In this document: piece after piece, positions 23,842 through 36,168 of the stretch
Numbering within the stretch: the first letter of the stretch is position 1
Layout: every line of letters starts with the position of its first letter
Source: Straminergon stramineum
Lineage: Eukaryota > Streptophyta > Bryopsida > Hypnales > Calliergonaceae
Direction of reading: 5' to 3'
NCBI GenBank assembly: GCA_963920665.1
Contig: OY987264.1
Span: 34,266,906-34,330,905, forward strand
Length of the DNA: 64,000 nucleotides
Notes under the pieces: model-generated
Told to the model about the DNA's origin: nothing
Database searches by the model: none
What the model saw: only the letters and a program-made list of their open reading frames with translations
Translations under genes and position numbers: made by a program

Positions 23842-25134
23842 TTAACCCCTAAAGTTCCACGGCCTTTTTTCCATCAGAAACTAGTCAAAACTACCATTTC
23901 TCTTGCAAAGAGCAAAATACTTTTAAAATTTGTTTTTTTTACATATCGAATTGTATGATCTTAAAGTAGACTAGTATAAAAATGCATTGAAGAAATTTCA
24001 AAAACTTTGACATTGTAAATTGCAAGATATTTGCATTTAAAGTGAAGAAAACAAGTTTTTTTACACCTTACATGACTAGATTTTTTGGCTTTAAATCATC
24101 TTAACTTCAATTTTTTACTCTATTGATTTTGATTTTCTAATTTTTTATGTTGAAGAATTGAGTTGAGAATCTAGGAAAAAAATTTAACAAAAAATTACTT
24201 TATTTTCATTCATTAAGAAATTTTGAAGTACAAGTAGGTTCAATATTGAAGGAAAAACTTAACTGATAATAGCTCTATGATGGAATTAAAACAAAATAAT
24301 TCCAACGGTGAGATTTTTCTATGAAGCAAAATTAACCTTATCTAATAATTTTTTTTGAAAAATTATAAAAATTGCATTCAAAAGAGAATTCTATGAGATA
24401 TTTTTTAAAGAAGATGCTAAGATTGCCTGAAAAACAAGACTGTTCATAACTCTCTCATCACTAGTATGAATGGAATGAATTAAAGGTTCAAATGTAGACA
24501 AAAATATAATCTTTGAGAAAAATAATAATCATAAATAAATAAAACATTTTGTGATCTTTTTTGCACTCTTTTTTCTTTCCCCTTGAAACACATGGACAAA
24601 TTCCATTGATAAAAGGAAAGAGTACATAGAACCAAAGGATCAATCCTCGGCGAAAATATTTACATTTTCCAACATAATTTTCTACAACTCAGAAGCGACC
24701 AAAGCAAGAGACAACGCAACAGAACTACTAGCCAGGAGGAGAGAGCCATCGAACTAAGCCAGAACCCGGGGCAAGCCAAGCCCAGGCAACAAAGAGCCCA
24801 AAGAGGCTGATAAGCAGGAGCAACTCAAACACAGGTCCCCATCATCAGATGAGGAAGTTTCCATCTCATCTGAAACTGGAATCTCTCACCAAAAAAAACC
24901 ATTTGAAGCCACGTATTCAAAGTGCTTGAGGAGGATGCCCGCTTTGCTTTTTGGACTTAGGGTGGCATAACTTTTGCTCCGAGGCACCAATTAAAAAAAA
25001 TTATATTCCCAGAAAGCCAATTTGATTTCCTATCTTCAAAAAATGTTTCAAAAAATCATGTCAAAATTTGAGATCACAAGCCTACCCGAAATCCCAAGAG
25101 TCACCAACAAGAACTTTGGGACTTTAGGGGTTAA
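23842..25134. mobile_element. TTAA-bounded (piggyBac-like) element, 1,293 bp, with an insertion
   Basis: Starts TTAACCCCTAAAGTTCC and ends GGACTTTAGGGGTTAA. Both outer portions match the 583-bp element at 44273-44855 in reverse orientation, for example GGTGGCATAACTTTTGCTCC and CTACCCGAAATCCCA near the right end. The excess length is explained by a GC-rich insertion at about 24590-24935 and an AT-rich expansion around 24060-24410. No transposase. Confidence 0.75.
24590..24935 (-). mobile_element. GC-rich insertion within the 23842 element, possibly the 3' end of a non-LTR retroelement
   Basis: Base composition changes sharply and the segment is absent from the sister element at 44273. Read on the minus strand it ends with a T/C-rich stretch and TTTATCAATGGAATTTG, a style common at the 3' ends of plant LINEs. 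No reverse transcriptase frame is present, so the assignment is a guess. Boundaries are approximate. Confidence 0.35.
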
Positions 25135-25848
25135 TACTCTTCAATCAAATATTATAAACAGGATTGTGTGTAAGATCATATGAAAAGAAAAGAGAACCAA
25201 ACACTGCACACTTTTATTTGGGCACATTTTTATAATTGGCTATTCAAAAAAAGAAGATAAGCATTGATGTTTTGTGAAATAAGTATGTACAAATGACAGA
25301 AAATGAGACTCATAGTCGACAACCCAACATCCAAAATAGAAAATGCCGTACTTAATCCTCATTTCATCATACTAAGGTTACATTGTTCAGCAGTCTTTCA
25401 TTCCACGCGGCAAAATTCATCAATAATGCGGTCCCAGTAAGGAGAGAACAATAATTGAGGTGACTGCAGCACGTAACTGCAATTCATTGGTGCTTCTATA
25501 GCTAAACTCGAACTCACCTGCTAACTACGTCACTGCAAGTCACTGTACAAAGCGTAATACTTCACAAAACGTTTCCTAGCTCTCTTTTTTCATTTTCTTC
25601 CTCTTAGCTGGAATACCTTATCTGGGAACCTATCACATAACATTCTTCGCCAAGCCAGCAGCCTCAGGAGAATGTGCCTTCAAAAGCATGAGGTGGCGAC
25701 AGTACCTTGACTCAAAGTAAGGATGATTCTTCCTTCGGGCCTCTTGGGTGCTTCAACAGTGCTTCGCAGTGCCAGGACCCTTCTTGGGTGCTTCACTGGT
25801 TTAGAATGTTATGCAAAGATGAGTACAATCTAAAATGCAACGCAAAAA
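25135..25848. other. intergenic and probable 3' untranslated region of the CDKC gene
   Basis: The part near 25560-25848 is likely 3' UTR of the minus-strand CDKC gene. No independent gene seen. Confidence 0.4.
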
Positions 25849-28800
25849 CTAACGCTGTTGCTGCCGATAGTCTGGTCGATGTGGCGGAGATGGAGGCTGA
25901 AAGCCAGAGTGCGATGCTCGAGCGTAAGCTCCATCGATATCTACATACTGTGCTGTTGTCTGCATTCAAAAACAAACAGATGAGAATAATGACAACTGGC
26001 CCCACACAGTGTTCAGCTTTCCCAACAGCGAAAACTATCTATTATAATCCGCAAGACTATGTGAAATTCAATAAAAGTAACTCCCATGAGCAGCTTGCAA
26101 ATGCAGCATACACATTCAGAGTGTTTGAAAGGATTACCTGCTGCATGTAATGCTGGGCACCATAAGCAGGAGGCGGAGGAACACCAGCCATGCCACTGTT
26201 CAACCCCACAGATAGACACATCAGCAAAGCACAAGTATGAATTTATTCCAGTCGTGAACCACAAGAACTTCCATGTACACCGAAAGAGAATCACAAAAGA
26301 CCAACCGTATCCTCACCCCTCTAGTCTGTTAAAGTTCTAAAGTTTAATTTAAAATGCATTAGATTCACAGTCCTCATGTTGAGTTAATGTTAAAGCTAAT
26401 ATTAGTGCCATTAACAGTAACTCGATATTACTTTGATACCTATTAAGTTATCAATGGATCAACATTAACCTGACATAAATTTTAACATATTTAAAAATTT
26501 ATCTGATATCCAATTAGATTAACATGCATTTATCATTAGTAACTATGTGAATCTAATACAGGGATCTTTCGAGATGAACTTACCCAAATTGTTGCCCACG
26601 ACCACCAACTGGAGGACCTCTCCCACCACCATAAGGACCAGCAGGGTACGCCCCTCCTGCAGGGCCCCCATAGGTACCACCCCTTCCACCTTGATGCCCC
26701 ATGTTGGGAGCTGTGTATGCACCTTGCTGCTGCGCAGGCCCTCCATAGGCTCCACCCGGTACACCACGATTAGGTCCTCCGTATCCGCCATTTTGACTTG
26801 GCCCTCCATGAGGGGGCCGTCCCCCTCCAGGAGCTCGGCCTTGATTGTTACCTCCTTGACCCCTGAGGTCAGATAAACAAATGGTCAGAATCGAGGTAGT
26901 AGATAATCAGGCTGAAGGCTCGTGTACATTGGACGACAGGATAAGCGAGAAATGGATGGAAGTCAAAAGTTTTGATGATCAGGATGCAGTACCTGTTATT
27001 GTAGTTATTATGTTGCTGATTGGACAGGCCATTTGCATGCAATGGAGGCCCCAAGTTGTGACCAGGCTGATGAGGACCAGGTCGCAGAGGTTGTTGCTGA
27101 ATTGGAGGCAAGCGTGCGTGAGGAGCTGGGTGATGGATGACCTTCATGCGTTTTGCCTGCTCCTCTTGTTGTTGCCGCTGTTGCTGCCTCTTCTTCTTGG
27201 TTTGATACTCGTGAGAAGCTTCGTACTTCGGCAAACTGTGAAAGATCATAAAGAACGTTTCAATCAATACACATGACATCCAGAAAGTCCAAAAATCATA
27301 TCAGACTTCAACCATCGAGAAACTCGATGTCAGAATTAAGTGCTCGCAAAATGACGCATTTTGGCCGAAACAAATATCAATCAAGAAATCCGGGTTGCCC
27401 ATCCGACTTCCCATTGCTGACTATTATTAAAGCCACTAGTGCTAAACATTGCATTACAAACTTCCAAATACGACCAAACTTGACTACTACAACCTCTTCA
27501 TTGGAGAGACTTTCTGGCATAGCTCGAAGCAAAACATATCTGCCGACACCTAGTTTATATGACAACCCAAAATTTTCATAAATGCAAGTACCTAATTACA
27601 CTAACCTGCTTGGTTGACACGGCATAGGTTCAGTCCAGAAATACTCGGCATCCAATGCATCTTTAGCAGAAATCCGCTGCACAATCAAAATCACGAGCCA
27701 AATCAAACGTGAGCCCACAAGAACAAACAAAGCCAAGAGCCACAACAAGTGAACCTCATAACAACTTGAATGTACATTGGGACCCTCATGACGGCTTCAA
27801 ATCAGTTCAAGATGGCCTATACGACGACATAGTGCAAAATACAAGTTAGCAACACAAAGGATGATTGCAATAGGACAACCGATATGATGCAAGTATCAAA
27901 AGTGTCTCAAGCCGTGTCACATGATTTTACTTACATGTTCAGGATCCAGTGTCAACATGCGCTCTAAGAGGTCAAGGGCATGGCGATCAAAACTGCATCA
28001 CAGATGAAGGAAAAGGTCAGCAGAAGGGCAGAGCAATTCCACAAAACAGTCAGTCACATGACTCAGTGACCAAGAATATACCAATTTCAGAAAAAGGAAA
28101 TTTCGCTGCTCTTAAAGGATATAGTTTCAACAAGTCACTGCAGTGCAGTGAAAAGGGGGAAAGCAGTACTCACTGTTTGAACACATCCTTCACACGACGC
28201 TTCACTGGCCTCTCAGGCTTGAATTGATTGTAGTAAGGCAACTGACTCACTCGCGGCCAATTGGTCTCATCCGGAGATCCGCATAGTTCACAGATCTTGT
28301 GAAATTGCTCACTCTGCAGGCAAAACACAAAGAGAAAAAAACCAAGCCTGATAGTCAAGAAGAGTATCCTAAAGACTGGAGAAACGAATTTCAGTCAATT
28401 ATCCGCATGATGAAACAAATAAGTAGATTAAAGGGTAAGTCTCCTGGAAAGTCATCACAACGGGCTTTCTACCAATACCAATCAAAATAACTTGTAGATA
28501 AAATGATAAAGTCTCACAAATACAGAAAAGGAAGAGCGTTATACGTTATAGAGCTCACACGTTACATGGCCAACTTAAGCGTAACCTAACTGAGGGAAAT
28601 GAGTTCTGGCCAGAAGAACAATTCAATACTGCCAATTTACATAGCACAACAAAATTACCTTTCAAATACTTACTGCGTGTGATCCCTACGAAGCACGTTT
28701 ACCATGGTACAGTATTCAAAGATGATAATATAAAGCCCGAATATTTCAAGTTGTAGGAACCCCTAGGTCCAAATCATAACATGGATCCAATTAAGCATAT

Positions 28801-30593
28801 CGAAGTTCTGCGTAATTGAAGCAAAACAACGAGAAGGCTCCTTATCCACACCTCGTTCCTTCCGGGAAGGATGGGCTTTCCGTTAAGAAGCTCAGCAAAA
28901 ATGCATCCCACTGACCACATGTCCACGGCTGGAGTGTACTTTGTGGAGCCCATCAACAGCTCGGGGGGCCTGAAACAGGTAGAAGTACTAGAAAGTCAAG
29001 TGACTTACTAGTAGCAGTCCACTGCACGTGGTAAGAGCAACCATTGCTATGCTCCGTCAAGAAACAAAATCTCTGCACTCAAGATATCCATAACCTCGAG
29101 TGATTCACAAGATCACTTGCACCAAAGCCCTACCTGTACCAAAGAGTGATCACCCGATTCGTCAGTGGTTGACCATTCTGGTCGTTGGAGAAAGACCTCG
29201 CAAGTCCAAAATCGGCAAGCTTCAAAATGCCATTATTGTCGATAAGAAGATTTGAACCTGAACAGGGCACCCCAAAAATTTCACAAGTCTTAGGTTACAG
29301 TGATTGATTCCAACCGGTAGTCATTTAATATAAATGGTTCACTCCAAATAAGTTCAGCACTGGTTCAAATGGAAAAACAAACTTTAAAATCGTACCCTTT
29401 ATATCCCTGTGCAGGACTTGATTTACATGGCAATAATGTAGGCCCGTGAGAAGTTGCTTCATGTAACACTGCATTAAAGAAGAACCGTGTTAGAGTTAAG
29501 TAGTACAAAATGTGAAGGACGAAGAATGAAGCAAATGCCAAGATTTACATATCTGTTAACACTTTCTGAATTGACACCAGTACCTTGATTTGAGGAATAG
29601 AGAAGCGCATGCCAGGTCGGTCTGAAAGGCCTGTCAAATCATGGTCCATATACTCGAACACCATGTAAATCGAACCTTTGAACTTGTTCGCATCACCGGG
29701 CTTAATGTTGTCCTCTTTTTCTGGTCCTGTTCACATTGAAAACAGTTTCTTCAGGAAGAGCACATTTCAAAAGCAAAAATCCAGCGAAAATAACTTCACA
29801 ACACGAAACCACTGTAATGGGTTAAATCCATCGTTCAAATGCAAAGTAGATAATCAATAGGATATACTCAGGATAGAGGATGACTACTATCAACATCAAT
29901 ATCCAGACGAAAAATGATTTCAAGGCTGTACCTTTAGACGTTACAATTTCCTTCAACTTGATGACGTTGGCGTGTTGCAACTTCTTCAGAATCTTGATCT
30001 CACGTATAGCTGTGATGGGAAACTGCGTTTGAACACAAAAATAACTCGTAAGCAATCCTTCCATCCCTTGATCACGACCACTAAATGCTCGACTGCACAA
30101 CATCGCATGTATAATCTGAAGCGCATCTTATGCTCTGGAAACTCAGAATAAAATCTCTCAACCTCGAGCGTAGGTACTAGGTATTACAAGGGTATGAAGG
30201 AGGACAACTCTAAACTCTAAATTCATCCCACAGAGAATAAGCACTAGTCTTTCAAATGTTTAAGAACAATATTTTCTTGAAATCAGGACCCTAAGGTCTC
30301 TCAGGCAAATACAAAAGTTCAATATCTTAAGAGCAAAGGAATCTAGAGCATTCTGAACTTGCTCTTTGCATAGCCAACGTGAATAATGAACTCCAACCTA
30401 CCCCTTCTTTTTCATTGTCCATGCGAACTTTCTTCAGGGCCACAACTTCGCCTGTTGCTATCTCCCGTGCCATGTAAACTTGGCCATAAGTCCCCTCTCC
30501 AATCTGCTCAATCTTCTCATATACGTCAACGCTCCGTGATCCCCAAGTCGGAGTCTCGTCTAAGTTCAGCTGCCCAGGCACCGCTACAGCCAT
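25849..30593 (-). CDS. CDKC: cyclin-dependent kinase C (CDKC, CDK9/P-TEFb type), 13 exons
   Basis: Exons, from the start codon: 30593-30402, 30022-29932, 29726-29584, 29468-29396, 29257-29134, 28969-28852, 28313-28174, 27992-27935, 27676-27606, 27235-26993, 26862-26584, 26195-26138, 25959-25849. They join in phase to 566 residues. CDKC with cyclin T phosphorylates the RNA polymerase II C-terminal domain to promote elongation in the nucleus. Visible are GEGTYG at 32-37, catalytic Lys 54, the CDKC signature PITAIRE at 66-72, HRD at 162-164, DFG at 182-184, and the activating-loop Thr 199 in [14 protein letters not shown]. The kinase domain is followed by the family's NLS-like [11 protein letters not shown] segment and a long Gln/Pro/Gly-rich tail. 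The last exon, with a Pro/Gln-rich end, rests on phase and the stop at 25849-25851 alone. Reading through intron 12 would instead give a short unrelated tail. Confidence 0.93.
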
Positions 30594-31660
30594 CCTTCGA
30601 CTCTCACGAAAGAGTCACGGTACTAAGGTGCACACTTCTGACACCCTCAGCTACAGTCTAAATCCTGAGATATGCAATTCAACCGTTTAAGTACAAGTGA
30701 ACCAGCCTCGAGCACAAGTCAAGAACCTTGATGAAATGCAATTGAAACCCTAACATGAGATTTCCAATTCTATACATAGACCGCTTCATCGACACTCGAT
30801 TCCAAACAACCCACCTCCAAAAAGTAAATAACGACAGATTTCGCGACTCCTACTGATAAATTCGATGGAGCGTACTCATGAAAGCAAACCATGAAATTCG
30901 GGGACACGTCAAACTTAAAAACCTTGCTGAAAACCCTAAAACTGCGATACGCTATCCCTGCATACACAGCGATTTCCCTTCTTGAACTACATCCTCAAAC
31001 ACCACAACATACACCTAAAAAATCTGAGGTAATTAATTGAATGCACATCCAAACTTTCCAAAAACAAAACCCCAAAAATTAACAGAACCCTAACACGAGA
31101 CTCCAAACCCCAAACTCAAAGTCCATGCTCAAACCCCTTACTCTCCTCCCCAACCCGATTTCAAACTAAACACCGAATACTCAAAAACTTCATGACCTTT
31201 GGATATAAAATAAATGGAGCCGTAAGCAGAGAACAAAACCATGCAACTCTGTGAAACTTCGAAACTTCGAAACTCTCAATCTGCAAATGGAAACCCTAAC
31301 GACACTCGCTCTGCACAAAGCAAAGACCCTGTTTAAACACAATCTACCACATCCTCAAACGCCACCCTAAACCTTCCAAAAACATCTGAAATGCTTCATT
31401 ACAAATCCATACTTTCAACTAACGCAACCCAACAATTTTCAGAACCGAATCTCAAAAGCGAAGGAACAAACCAGAGAATTTCAAGAGGAGGAACACCGAA
31501 TTGAAGAGCATCTCGCGAGCCTCCACTCCTTCGCGTCTGACGACACAGAAGGATATCTCCAAGAAAAACCTTTAAAGCTCCATCGCCACGAACCTATCCA
31601 GCTACAAAACAAGGACCGAGGAAAACAGAGACCAGATGGCAAACACCTACTCTAAAGCGA
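30594..31660 (-). promoter_or_regulatory. probable 5' leader and intron of the CDKC gene
   Basis: The stretch upstream of the CDKC start is rich in AAACCCTAA-like words and A/C-rich on the plus strand, meaning T/G-rich pyrimidine runs on the gene strand. Plant CDKC genes commonly carry a leader intron; exact splice sites are not certain. No other gene is recognised. Confidence 0.35.
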
Positions 31661-31830
31661 CTTATACCATACTGAGCCAAGTCTCAAAACATAAAGAAGG
31701 GCGGAGGGGGGAAGAAGAAACACGCCGACGGGGAACAAAGCAACGTGACCAACACGCGAAGACGTCGGTACCAGCAAAACAAGGTTCAGACAGAAGCAGA
31801 GAGGAGTGCGAAAGAAGGCAGAAATGGCAC

Positions 31831-31840
31831 ATTAGGGTTT
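31831..31840 (-). promoter_or_regulatory. telo-box upstream of CDKC
   Basis: On the minus strand this reads AAACCCTAAT, about 1.24 kb upstream of the CDKC start codon and inside a GC-richer stretch (31470-31970) that may be the core promoter and transcription start region. Confidence 0.4.
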
Positions 31841-31979
31841 GTAATAGCCGGGACGACGACGACGGGCAGCGGAAATGTTTGGACTCGGGCTGAAGGAAAC
31901 GGGCAGTGGGCAGGAGGAACAACTCAGAACAAGTTGCGGAAGTTGGTCTGTCCGTTGGCCTGCTAACTTACGAATTCAG

Positions 31980-33949
31980 CGCCTACAGTAATGATTCTAG
32001 CAACCATTTCGTCTTCGGGCAGCGCTTTGGGGCATCCGTCAATTTTTTTCTTTGAATGGATCCCCTAAAAATGTACTGCATAATGAAGGAAGGAATGAAC
32101 ACAAAGTGTACAATATTATTGAAGTCTCATTGTTTCCTTTTAGGGGAAAGTGTTGATGTTTTAATACCGTAATCACTAGTTTGACCGCTTCATTGCTACA
32201 ATTATGACCATTTATTTGTTTTAAATTTTCGTTGAAAAATCTTGGAAGCCAAATATCTTTTGTGCTAATAATCCTTTTTTTTAACTTTTTGAGAAAGTTC
32301 TAGGATGGTGATCACTTAAATTTTGGTGAGTCATTGTAATACTACATTCATCTATCTTTCGACCAAAAAATATTATTTAATGGCATTCATGCATTTTTTC
32401 ATCCAAATTTTGTGATTTCATCCACACTTTTCATAGAAATGGAAAATTTCTGGCAAAAAAATATTACTTTTATTTTGGGAAAAGTAGACATTTATTTTGA
32501 AATGGTGCAATTTGGCTCCATGGTGCCTAAAAAAAGGGATTGTATTCCACCCTTTGGAATAGTGTGGCACTTGTTGTTTGCATATACCCTTGTCGAGGAA
32601 TTTTTGTGCTAAATGAAGCATTCGAAAATTACATTTGACTACTCATAGGTTGTTTATATTACAAATGCAATCACAAATTTAAAAAAATACACAAATTAAT
32701 ATGGTAATATAGACTAGTTTGCTTTGAACTATTTTAAAACTTAATATTTTTTGCAATAAAATGCAATAAAATTTATTTTATATACCCCACCTACTTTGAC
32801 TAAGGGGCTTTCTAAGCACATCCCCATTGCCTCGGTTGTTTTAGAGATCTCAACTGCAATCACCATATAGAAGAAAAAAATTCAATGCATAGAATAATTT
32901 GGGATTTTTTTGCTAATCAGTGAAAGAATATTAGCCATTTATAAAGATATTTAATTGGTTCTAATATTATAAATTATATTTTTGATAAATTATCAAAGTA
33001 AAATGCTTTGAAATTAATTTGAAAAATGTGTATATATATTTTTCAAGTATAGATAATTTTTGTTGTGGTGCATTATATTTTTATCAAGAACCCTCAAGAA
33101 AACCATAAATACATATTTTTAGTATATTTTAGAACATTTTCAATTATTTAGGGGTTACAACCTTTAATGGACTTGTAGTGAACACATATGGCCTTATCAT
33201 TGTGAGCAATATAGATTAGGAAGAAATATTCCCAAAGAATCTTCTCAAGAAGTAATGTGCAAAAGGCAATGTAAAGTAGAGGTGTCTACTACATCGTGTG
33301 ACAAGAAATCCACTTTGAAAACTTTGAGACCAAGTAAGGCAAGTTGGCCAAATGAGTTAGTAACTACCACAAAATGCCCTTAAGAAGTAATGTACAATGT
33401 ACAGTAGAAGTGTCTACTACATTGTGTGAAGAGAAACTAATTGCTTTGAAAGGTCGTCATAAATGATTAATGCATGCAATTCCATTATCTCAAAAATACT
33501 CTTCCATAGCGCAACTTGAATATGGTGCCAGGAATTGTAGAGGAAAATCTAGCTTGAAAACTTTGAAACCAAGTAAGAAAAGTTAGTTATATAGAGTGGA
33601 TTTGAAAATGTTTTGAATGAAGAATTACAAATTTCTAGTTTCAATTTTCATCAATTCCTTCAATGTATATGTTTCATATGTCAAGATTGGCTAAAAAGAG
33701 CAATTGGATTCTATTGAGAAATCTACTTTCCATAGCCTTTACTAAAGAAGAGGAATCCACTTCTTTCATCATGTGAGTGAGATGAGAAATTATTGCCCTA
33801 TTTCTCTAATTTAGATTGGATACTCTCTTCTATCCTTCTCTTGCCATTTTCTTCTACCTTCTTCTTCTTGAGAACTATTATGACATGAATTAAGCCTCAA
33901 GATTGTACAAATCTCAAGTTAATGTAATACTTACACAAATTCAAAACAT
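31980..33949. other. AT-rich intergenic DNA with a direct repeat
   Basis: No gene. Near 33240-33330 and 33375-33450 an imperfect direct repeat of about 75 bp carries AAGAAGTAATGT and GTGTCTACTACAT; a third, weaker trace (CTTGAAAACTTTGA, ACCAAGTAAG) follows at about 33550. Otherwise AT-rich with nothing recognisable. Confidence 0.4.
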
Positions 33950-34330
33950 CAAACTAAAACTCAAAACATTCCAAAAAATTTGCAAATGTTCTTCAAAACA
34001 CAATGCTTCCAAAACTATGAACCTCAAGCTCACAAAAACTCTCAAACCTCAAACTTAGAGACTCTAAGAACCTCAAATTCACAAGATCCCAAAATCTCAA
34101 ATTCCAACAAATTGAACACCTAAAATTCAAACTTAAAACAAACACAAAAAAAATCCAAATGGTGTCAAGAACACTATGCTCTAAAACCCCTAAATCTCAA
34201 GCTCACAAAATTTCAAAACTTCAAACTTACAAAATTCGCAAACCTTAAGTTCACACAAATTCAAGCTTACAACAAACACAAAACCTAGGAAATGCTCTCA
34301 AAAATCCTATACTTAAAACCCCCTAAACCT
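33950..34330. repeat. degenerate A/C-rich tandem repeat, about 130-150 bp unit
   Basis: Three diverged copies share the order CAAACACAAAA, AATGCTCTCAAAA or similar, CCCCTAAACCTCA, then TCAAACTTACAAAA-type words. Strong strand asymmetry: almost no G on the plus strand. No coding potential. Confidence 0.45.
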
Positions 34331-34549
34331 CACTCTTACACTCACTCTTATATAGATCCAAAATCCTTAAAGTCAAATGTATGACCTCTTAGTACAAAGG
34401 GAGGGTTGGTCACACACTTCTCTCCTTGGCGCACTTGCTCTAAATCCTAGGGCGATTATCCCTAGCGCGGAGGGCTCAAAGAGGCTGGGCACGTGGGCTT
34501 GGGGTGAAAATTTGCCTCGACAGGTTGCTAGGCAGAACCGGAGGACATT

Positions 34550-35056
34550 CTAAGGTAAAACAGCCCATTGCAATCAGAATTAGGAGTTCGTACTCATGCC
34601 ATTGCTGAAATTTTTTCATTTTTTTCCCACATAAACACAAGTGTGAGAAACAATGAGAGCATTTGAAATTATATTTTTTTGACAAAGTATGAATTTGCTA
34701 TGAATTTTTGAAGTGTTCAGCCCATCATGGCCCATAACAGTCTGTAGACTACCCCAGAACCAACAAAATCTATATCCATCATGTTCATCTTTCATCTTAC
34801 ACACCTAAAGCAGTCACAATAATTTCTAATGTGAAAGGCCTAAAAAAATCACTTCTTACAATGAAATTACACTAAAAAGTTAGAAGTTCCTAATGCAGTC
34901 ACTAATCACTCCATTACTGTCTGGTAAGACATTGATTATGGTCCAAATCTCATTTAGTAATAAAATCCATGATGGGGTCTGAAAAAAACCACAATGGGGT
35001 CATTCCATAGGTGTCCACTATGGGTCATCTGACCACAATGGGCTGTTTTACCTTAG
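34550..35056. mobile_element. inverted-repeat element, 507 bp, perfect 21-bp ends
   Basis: The left end CTAAGGTAAAACAGCCCAT... (34550-34570) is the exact reverse complement of the right end (35036-35056). The interior repeats words such as CACAATGGGGTC and CACTATGGGTCAT. A diverged copy in the opposite orientation lies at 46698-47247, sharing the block with CTACAGACT or AGTCTGTAG followed by ACCCCA. No target duplication is obvious. Non-coding DNA transposon derivative, superfamily not assigned. Confidence 0.75.
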
Positions 35057-36168
35057 TGCCGAGGAGAGGCTCCGATGTCTTCCGAGCCGGAAGTTTAAAC
35101 CAACGCAATCTATACACACCTGCAGATTGTCCTTCGTTGCCTGCGACGTTGCAGGGATGTCCTGCGAGTGTGCACGGCGGGTCGAATGACGGGGGTAGTT
35201 ATGTCTGTATGCTTTGGTCAGGCTTACCCATGGGTGCGTCATCCGGAAGCATAGAAACGATGTTAAAATCTGCCATCAGAGTCTATACTGAAAATTGTGA
35301 GAAGGAATTATCGTTCTACAGCTACCAATTTGCACAGAGTTGCAAGAGCAGGAGTATCAAGCCCAACGTGTTAGGTCCTATGGGTGCAGGAAGCAGGAAC
35401 TGCCTCGTATCAGAAGCAAAAAAACTCCAAGCCCTAGACAGAAGACTCTAAAAATTTGTGCCGCAAATGCCAAAGAAAATAAAACAATCGCTGCGTTAAA
35501 CGCTGCAATTCTTCAAAATACCGGTAAGTTAGATCACAAATTCTCAATATCATAACTGAGTATGAAAAAACAAAATGAGTTTATGAGTACGCAGAAGTTT
35601 AGTTTAGTTTATATTTTATTTGGGGGGGGGGGGGGGGGGGGTTCCAAAATTGTAGAAAAACCCAGCTCCTCAAACACGAGAACCGGGCAGCGGGCTGCCA
35701 AACATTCAAGCCCTTAAAATGTACGATGCTGGTAGATACTGTCTGTTTCAGATGCCTTCCTTTGGAGTCGGTATCACCTTCATGGTCCATAAGCTTAGTG
35801 AGCTTCAGTTCTTGCAGACATATGAGTTTTCTTTCAATTTTTGCAACTCCGAGGACGATCGCAGCGCTCCGTCATCATGTGAGCACAATTGCAATACCTT
35901 TTCATGGATTCTCGTTCTCTTTTCCGTGTGCTATTTGCTCAAGTTTTGTGATGCTCTTTTGAGGTTTTGCGACAGTACTTTCGTGTTTGAGTTTGGAGGT
36001 TGTCGTGTTTAGGGTCAGAGTTCACAATTAGCGTTCTGTTGTCGCGCGGAGCACCTGCTTGGATTAGTGCCTTGAGGAAAGGCGTTGAAGGTTCCTTGCT
36101 TCTTTCAGTAGGTTGCATTGTTCTGTTGCTACGGGGTTTCGTATCTGATCGTGAGATCTATATATTAG
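35057..36168 (+). other. region upstream of QCR6, probably holding its first exon and leader
   Basis: Less AT-rich than the desert. An open frame at 35011-35451 starts inside the preceding element and resembles no known protein. ATGs followed by good donors exist, for example ATG at 35826 with GTGAGC at 35883, but none gives the phase that QCR6 exon 2 needs. So exon 1 of QCR6 is not identified. Confidence 0.35.
35622..35641 (+). repeat. poly-G run of 20
   Basis: Twenty uninterrupted guanines follow TATTTTATTT. The tract could form G-quadruplexes or be a length-variable or misassembled site. Confidence 0.85.

Noticed and set aside
26547..26876. Plus-strand 109-residue frame
   Set aside because: Opposite strand of the Gly-rich CDKC exon 11; the composition follows from that exon.
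35011..35451. 146-residue frame starting inside the 34550 element
   Set aside because: No recognisable domain, and its start lies in transposon sequence; not counted as a gene.
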